Shown in pieces: positions 60,120-64,000 of a DNA stretch of 64,000 bases (positions are counted from its first letter, which is position 1; each line of letters begins with the position of its first letter). Below the pieces are notes generated by a model. That model saw nothing but the letters and a program-made list of their open reading frames with translations. It made no database searches and was not told where the DNA came from. The stretch lies in NCBI GenBank assembly GCA_014529385.2, contig CM043944.1:178660240-178724239 (forward strand). The letters are read 5' to 3'. Source of the DNA: Adiantum capillus-veneris (lineage: Eukaryota > Streptophyta > Polypodiopsida > Polypodiales > Pteridaceae). Both the position numbers and the translations under genes were made by a program.

Positions 60120-60804
60120 TCTTTTCTTTGGAGAGCTTGGAGAGGATGCATAATTATTTTTAGCGAATTTCAAGATGTCTTGCCGTATCAAGAGGATAAT
60201 AACTGATCAAGAACGTGTAGAAATGTTTGAGGTGGTCCTTAGGAAAGATGCTAGCACTTGGTTTGACTCTTTGCCTGAGGAAGTTAAGGGGAATTACACA
60301 GAAGTTTTGAATCGTTTTAAGAAATACTTCTTTGATCCCCAAAACACTCAAAAATTATGGCAAGACATTGTTTCTCATAAGCAAAAAGACTTAGATGACT
60401 ACTACTTGTACAAGCAAGAGTTTCTACGTCTTTGGGCTCTATGGATACGAAATGTTGCTAACCCTGGTGATGGTACAGAATTTCTAAAGAAGGAGAGGTT
60501 CATAGCCGGACTCTTTCCTGACCTTAAGGTAAAAGTTGAGGCGGGTGCACCTGCTACCTTTGATGCAGCTGAAACTAGGGCTGCTGAGAAATATAGGAAA
60601 CTCAAGTGCTTAAGGGGAGAGGTTCCAATAGAAGGTCTTAGACCCAAAGGTAAGTCACAAGCATCAACATTGAGGGAGCTTCCTGAGGTAACGGCGGAAG
60701 TAATTGAGAAGTTAAACGAATCTTTAAGCAGCCTGTCAATTCACCTTGCACAAGCTGTAGGTCCAAAGGGACAAGCAAAGAAGTCTGAAGAGCGAGATCC
60801 ATGA
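60120..60804 (+). pseudogene. gag: Gag of the Tat-lineage element
   Basis: The frame is open from 60175 to 60804. Upstream the same frame shows an earlier stop near 60150, so the N-terminus is broken. RKDASTWFDSLPEEV and FLRLWALWIRN are typical retrotransposon Gag (capsid) segments. A stop at 60802-60804 separates Gag from the zinc knuckle, which begins the next frame. Confidence 0.82.
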
Positions 60805-60816
60805 CCTAGGAGAGTC

Positions 60817-63258
60817 TTGCAATGTTGGAATTGCAGAGAGTCTGGACATGGGATGTATAATTGTCCTTGGCCCCGTGGGGAGCCAGGGAGACCTAACTTG
60901 AATTACCCAGTGATGAATGCAGGTGAAGGAACTGGTCAACAACCAAGGCTTTTACAAAGACCAAATGGACCAAGACCACCTCCACAAGGGGTAGAAGGAG
61001 TTCCACCTTTGCCAGATCCAAATGTGCATGTGGTAGAGGTGACAAACTCAAATGAGGTTGACATGGAAGAAAATGGCATTAAGCGTGGCCGAGGAAAAGG
61101 TAAAGAGAAAGAGGGTGTCCCATCACAGAGTGACCATGGACAAGGCAAGAAGGCAAAGGAGACCAAGGAAGCTAAGAGGACTCGACGTCGTATCAATCTC
61201 CAAGACTTCCCTCTTGGACATGGTATGGCTCCATACAACCTGTTGGAAGACATGCGAGGTAAGGATCCTGATATCTCATGGCCTCAGTTTCTTGCATTAT
61301 GCCCACAAGTTAGGAGGGATTTAACAAAGGCAGTTAGCACTAGGAGAAAGGTAAAAGAGAGTTTTCCTGTTGTAAAAATTACACATGCTAAAATGAATGA
61401 GGATATTACACCTGTGCTAGATTGTTACATAAAAGGAAGATTAGTTAGGAAAGGTCTAGTGGATGGGGGTGCACAAATTTGCATCATGACAGAAGGGCTC
61501 ATGCAAAGACTAGGCATGCACATCCATGAGACACTTGAAATCAAAGTCAAGATGGCAAACAATAGCAAGGCTAGGTGTGTAGGCATTTGTAAAAATGTCT
61601 TTGTAGAGGCCTTTGGCATTAAGAAGGCAGTGGATTTCTATGTCATGTCTACCAAAGGAATTGGTTGCCCATTTATCCTAGGGAGACCATGGCTAATGAA
61701 AATGCGAGCTTTGCAGGATTGGGAGAGTGGAAAGCTAATTTGCATGAACGACAATCATAAGAAGGTTGTCTTTGACATGAAGGAGCAACGCCAAGAGGAG
61801 CTCCATGAAGAATCATCTCAAAGTGAGACGGAAGAAGGCTGGACCGATAACACTTCAGAAGACGAAAGTAGTGGCAGCATTATTGAAGAGGAGTCTTCCA
61901 TCGAAGTCATGGGGGTAAGGTTTAAGCCAACCAACCAAGAGACCTCTTGTCAAGGTTTGGAGGAGGTAGGTTCCCAAGAGAACCAAAAAGTGGAAGATGA
62001 AAGAATGCTAGAAGGTATGCTATCTACAACACTTACAAAGGATGAAAGAGAGGAGTTCAAATGTGTGCTAAGGAAATTTCCTAGGCTTTTTGCTAAAGAC
62101 TACACCGATGTGCGTGGAGTAGATGCTGTTCAACACAAAATTGAGTTGAAGCCAGAGGCCACACCTAAGGCTCAGAAGCTACGAAGGCTAGGAGTTATAA
62201 AGGAACAGGCTCTACTCAAGGAGGTAAGAAAGCTTCTAGCAGCAGGTTTCATTTATCCAGTGGAGAATTCAGAGTGGGTCTCTCCTGTTGTTGTCACTCC
62301 TAAGAAAAATGGCAAGTGGAGGGTGTGTGTGGATTACCGTCCCCTCAATGAGGCAACAAAAAGAGATCACTTTCCCCTCCCATTCCAGGATGAGATACTA
62401 AATGAGGTAGCTGGTCATGAGAAGTACACTGTGTGTGATGGCTACTCAGGTTACTTTCAAATAGGTATCGCATTGGAGGATCAATTGAAAACAACCTTTA
62501 TCACTCCTTGGGGTTGTTATGCTTTTAGAGTCATGCCATTTGGCCTGACAAATGCTCCTGCAACTTTCCAACGCTTCATGAACATGGTGTTTCAAGCATT
62601 CTTTGGAAAGTCCATTAGGGTTTTTATTGATGATTTTTGCATTTATAGCTCAAAATCATTGCATCTACAAAGGGTAGAAGAAGGTTTAAAGAAGCTCTAT
62701 GACATGGGAGGTCAACTCAACCCCGACAAGTGTCACATAGCTGAGGATGAAGTGATCTTGCTTGGTCACAAGGTTTCTTATAAAGGCATTGAGGTGGATC
62801 CTTCAAAGGCAAAGGCTCTTATTGAGCTCCCCTCACCCAAGAATCTCAAAGAGGTCATATCATTCATTCAAAAAGTGAAGTATATGTCACGCTTTATTCA
62901 CTTAGCTTCGGAGTTGCTTCATCCTTTGCAAAAGTTGACACAACAAGTAGAATTTGCATGGTCTGATGAGCTTGAAGAGTACTTTTGTAACATTAAAGTC
63001 ATTTTGTCAGAGCTACCAACACTCATGCCTCCATGTTGGGAGTACATATTATTTGTTAGCTCTAGTGTTGGGAAGGAAACAATTGGTGCAGTTTTATTAC
63101 AACAAGATCCCCACAGTACCAGGATGCGACCCATCTACTTTTCTAGTAGGGTCATGAATGCTTTGGAGAGAGGCTACACGGAGGCAGAACTCATGATGCT
63201 TTCTCTCATGTTTGCGATAAGGAAGTTTAGATCCTACTTGCTCCCAAACCTTTTGTAA
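60817..63258 (+). pseudogene. pol: Zinc knuckle, protease, RT and gypsy RNase H of the Tat-lineage element
   Basis: An open frame of 813 codons in order: CCHC knuckle CWNCRESGHGMYNC (residues 2-15), a Lys/Arg-rich linker, protease with active-site-like VDGGAQICIM (normally D-S/T-G; here DGG) and CPFILGRPWL. RT follows with WVSPVVVTPKKNGKWRVCVD, motif A VCDGYSGYFQI, FGLTNAPATFQRF and FIDDFCIYS (catalytic DD). The start of RNase H follows (GAVLLQQD; YFSSRVMNALERGYTEAE). The frame ends at 63258 through a frameshift within RNase H. Gag and pol are separated by one stop, so decay is modest. Confidence 0.9.
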
Positions 63259-63477
63259 TTCTCACTGCAGAGAATTTTTCCCTTGGGTGTCATCTCAAAT
63301 GAATCTTAGTACTATGATCTCAAAGTGGATTATGGAGTTGCAAGAGTTTCAATACTCTTTCAAGGTAGAAGATAGTGTGCCTGCACAATTGGCAGGGATT
63401 CTCACTTATAGGGTGCATGAAAAGGAGATTAAGGTGCCTGAAGTAAAGACCCTACCATTACCACCACCAAAAAGTAT
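63259..63477 (+). pseudogene. End of gypsy RNase H, frameshifted
   Basis: Continuation in another frame gives KPFVILTAENFSLG, then a stop near 63299, then MISKWIMELQEFQ-type sequence in a further frame. This is the end of the first RNase H domain and a linker. Confidence 0.6.
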
Positions 63478-63880
63478 TCCTAATGCTTTTACCTTGTTCT
63501 TTGATGGAGCTTTTCGTCGAGCCACAGGAAAAGCAGGGGGAGGGCTAGTGTTGCTCAACCCAAGTGGAGAGGTGGTCATGAAAGAGAAGTTCAATCTACC
63601 AAGTTCAGCTAGCAACAATGAAGCAGAAAACGACACACTAATTCATGGTTTGAAGATGTGCATTGGCCAAGGGATACAACGCCTCATGGTAAAGGGAGAT
63701 GCACTTCTCATTGTTAAACAGATTTTAGGCATTTGGGCATGGAAGAATGAAAGCTTACGGACAAAAGTTCATGCCATTCGTAGATTGTTTAATCAATTTG
63801 AAGAAGTGCAACTATATCATATTCCTAGGAAACAGAATGAAGATGCTGATTTACTTGCACAACAAGCCGTTACATGTGTT
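63478..63880 (+). pseudogene. Second, archaeal-type RNase H (aRNH) of the Tat-lineage element
   Basis: An open reading gives FFDGAFRRATGKAGGGLVLL, SNNEAENDTLIHGLK, MVKGDALLIVKQ and NEDADLLAQQ. The four catalytic acidic positions (D, E, D, D) are all present. A second RNase H of this type after the gypsy RNase H is the known hallmark of the plant Tat lineage. The integrase should follow beyond the right edge. Confidence 0.85.
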
Positions 63881-64000
63881 GAGAGAGAAGTGCAGGTCAT
63901 CATGGTGGCAGCAGCTGTCAAGCAACCGAGATACCAGGGATTGGAGTCATTGGCTCCCATTATTGGCTACATTTTGAAGGGTGATTTTCCACAAGACTTC
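63881..64000 (+). pseudogene. Linker toward integrase, cut by window edge
   Basis: The frame stays open to the end (VIMVAAAVKQPRYQG...YILKGDFPQDF), as expected for the RNase H to integrase linker. The element continues outside the window. Confidence 0.5.

Overview
This window is nuclear DNA from a land plant and is mostly nested, decayed retrotransposons. Several signs point to a plant: LTR elements of the Ty1/copia, Athila/Tat and chromovirus lineages, a five-exon type-A cytokinin response regulator, and many long (CT)n/(GA)n microsatellites. A Penelope-like reverse transcriptase and the high density of repeats make a fern or gymnosperm more likely than a flowering plant. That taxonomic step is inference.

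Left part (1-35 kb). Two direct copies of an unidentified repeat of about 2.6 kb (R1: 1340-1548 plus 4634-7086; R2: 32257-34888) flank a Penelope-like element (PLE; RT catalytic core at 29.6-30.8 kb). R1 is split by a 3.1-kb copia-type element that carries gag only (1549-4633, duplicated target GTATC). R2 preserves the matching empty site. The PLE is split by a 20-kb Athila/Tat-type Ty3/gypsy element (8243-28696, duplicated target ATTCC), and the PLE reading frame can be followed across that insertion. The Athila/Tat element in turn contains a chromovirus (17.7-27.2 kb) with gag, protease, RT, RNase H, integrase and chromodomain. The chromovirus has an unusual duplicated 3' segment.

Middle part (35-47 kb). 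A LINE on the minus strand (35.1-36.0 and 40.8-42.4 kb) is interrupted by a complete but decayed Ty1/copia element (36024-40803, duplicated target ACTTC). Microsatellites, a second LINE remnant and unassigned sequence follow.

Genic island (47.3-49.8 kb). A frameshifted exon of an RLT-type homeobox-DDT gene and a short glycoside-hydrolase-like fragment lie just upstream of a five-exon type-A response regulator. The response regulator has all its phosphorelay residues and looks functional. It is the only gene in the window that looks intact.

Right part (50-64 kb). This part holds a tandem array of about 190-bp units, each with a roughly 44-bp palindrome (51.9-53.1 kb). Next come a candidate multi-exon gene of unknown function (from 53543), a 0.4-kb fold-back and a tandem duplication. 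The last feature is the 5' half of a Tat-lineage Ty3/gypsy element. It has two related leader ORFs, then gag, protease, RT and two RNase H domains, and it runs off the right edge.

Apart from the response regulator, nearly all coding sequence carries stops or frameshifts. Nothing suggests an organelle, bacterial or viral genome.
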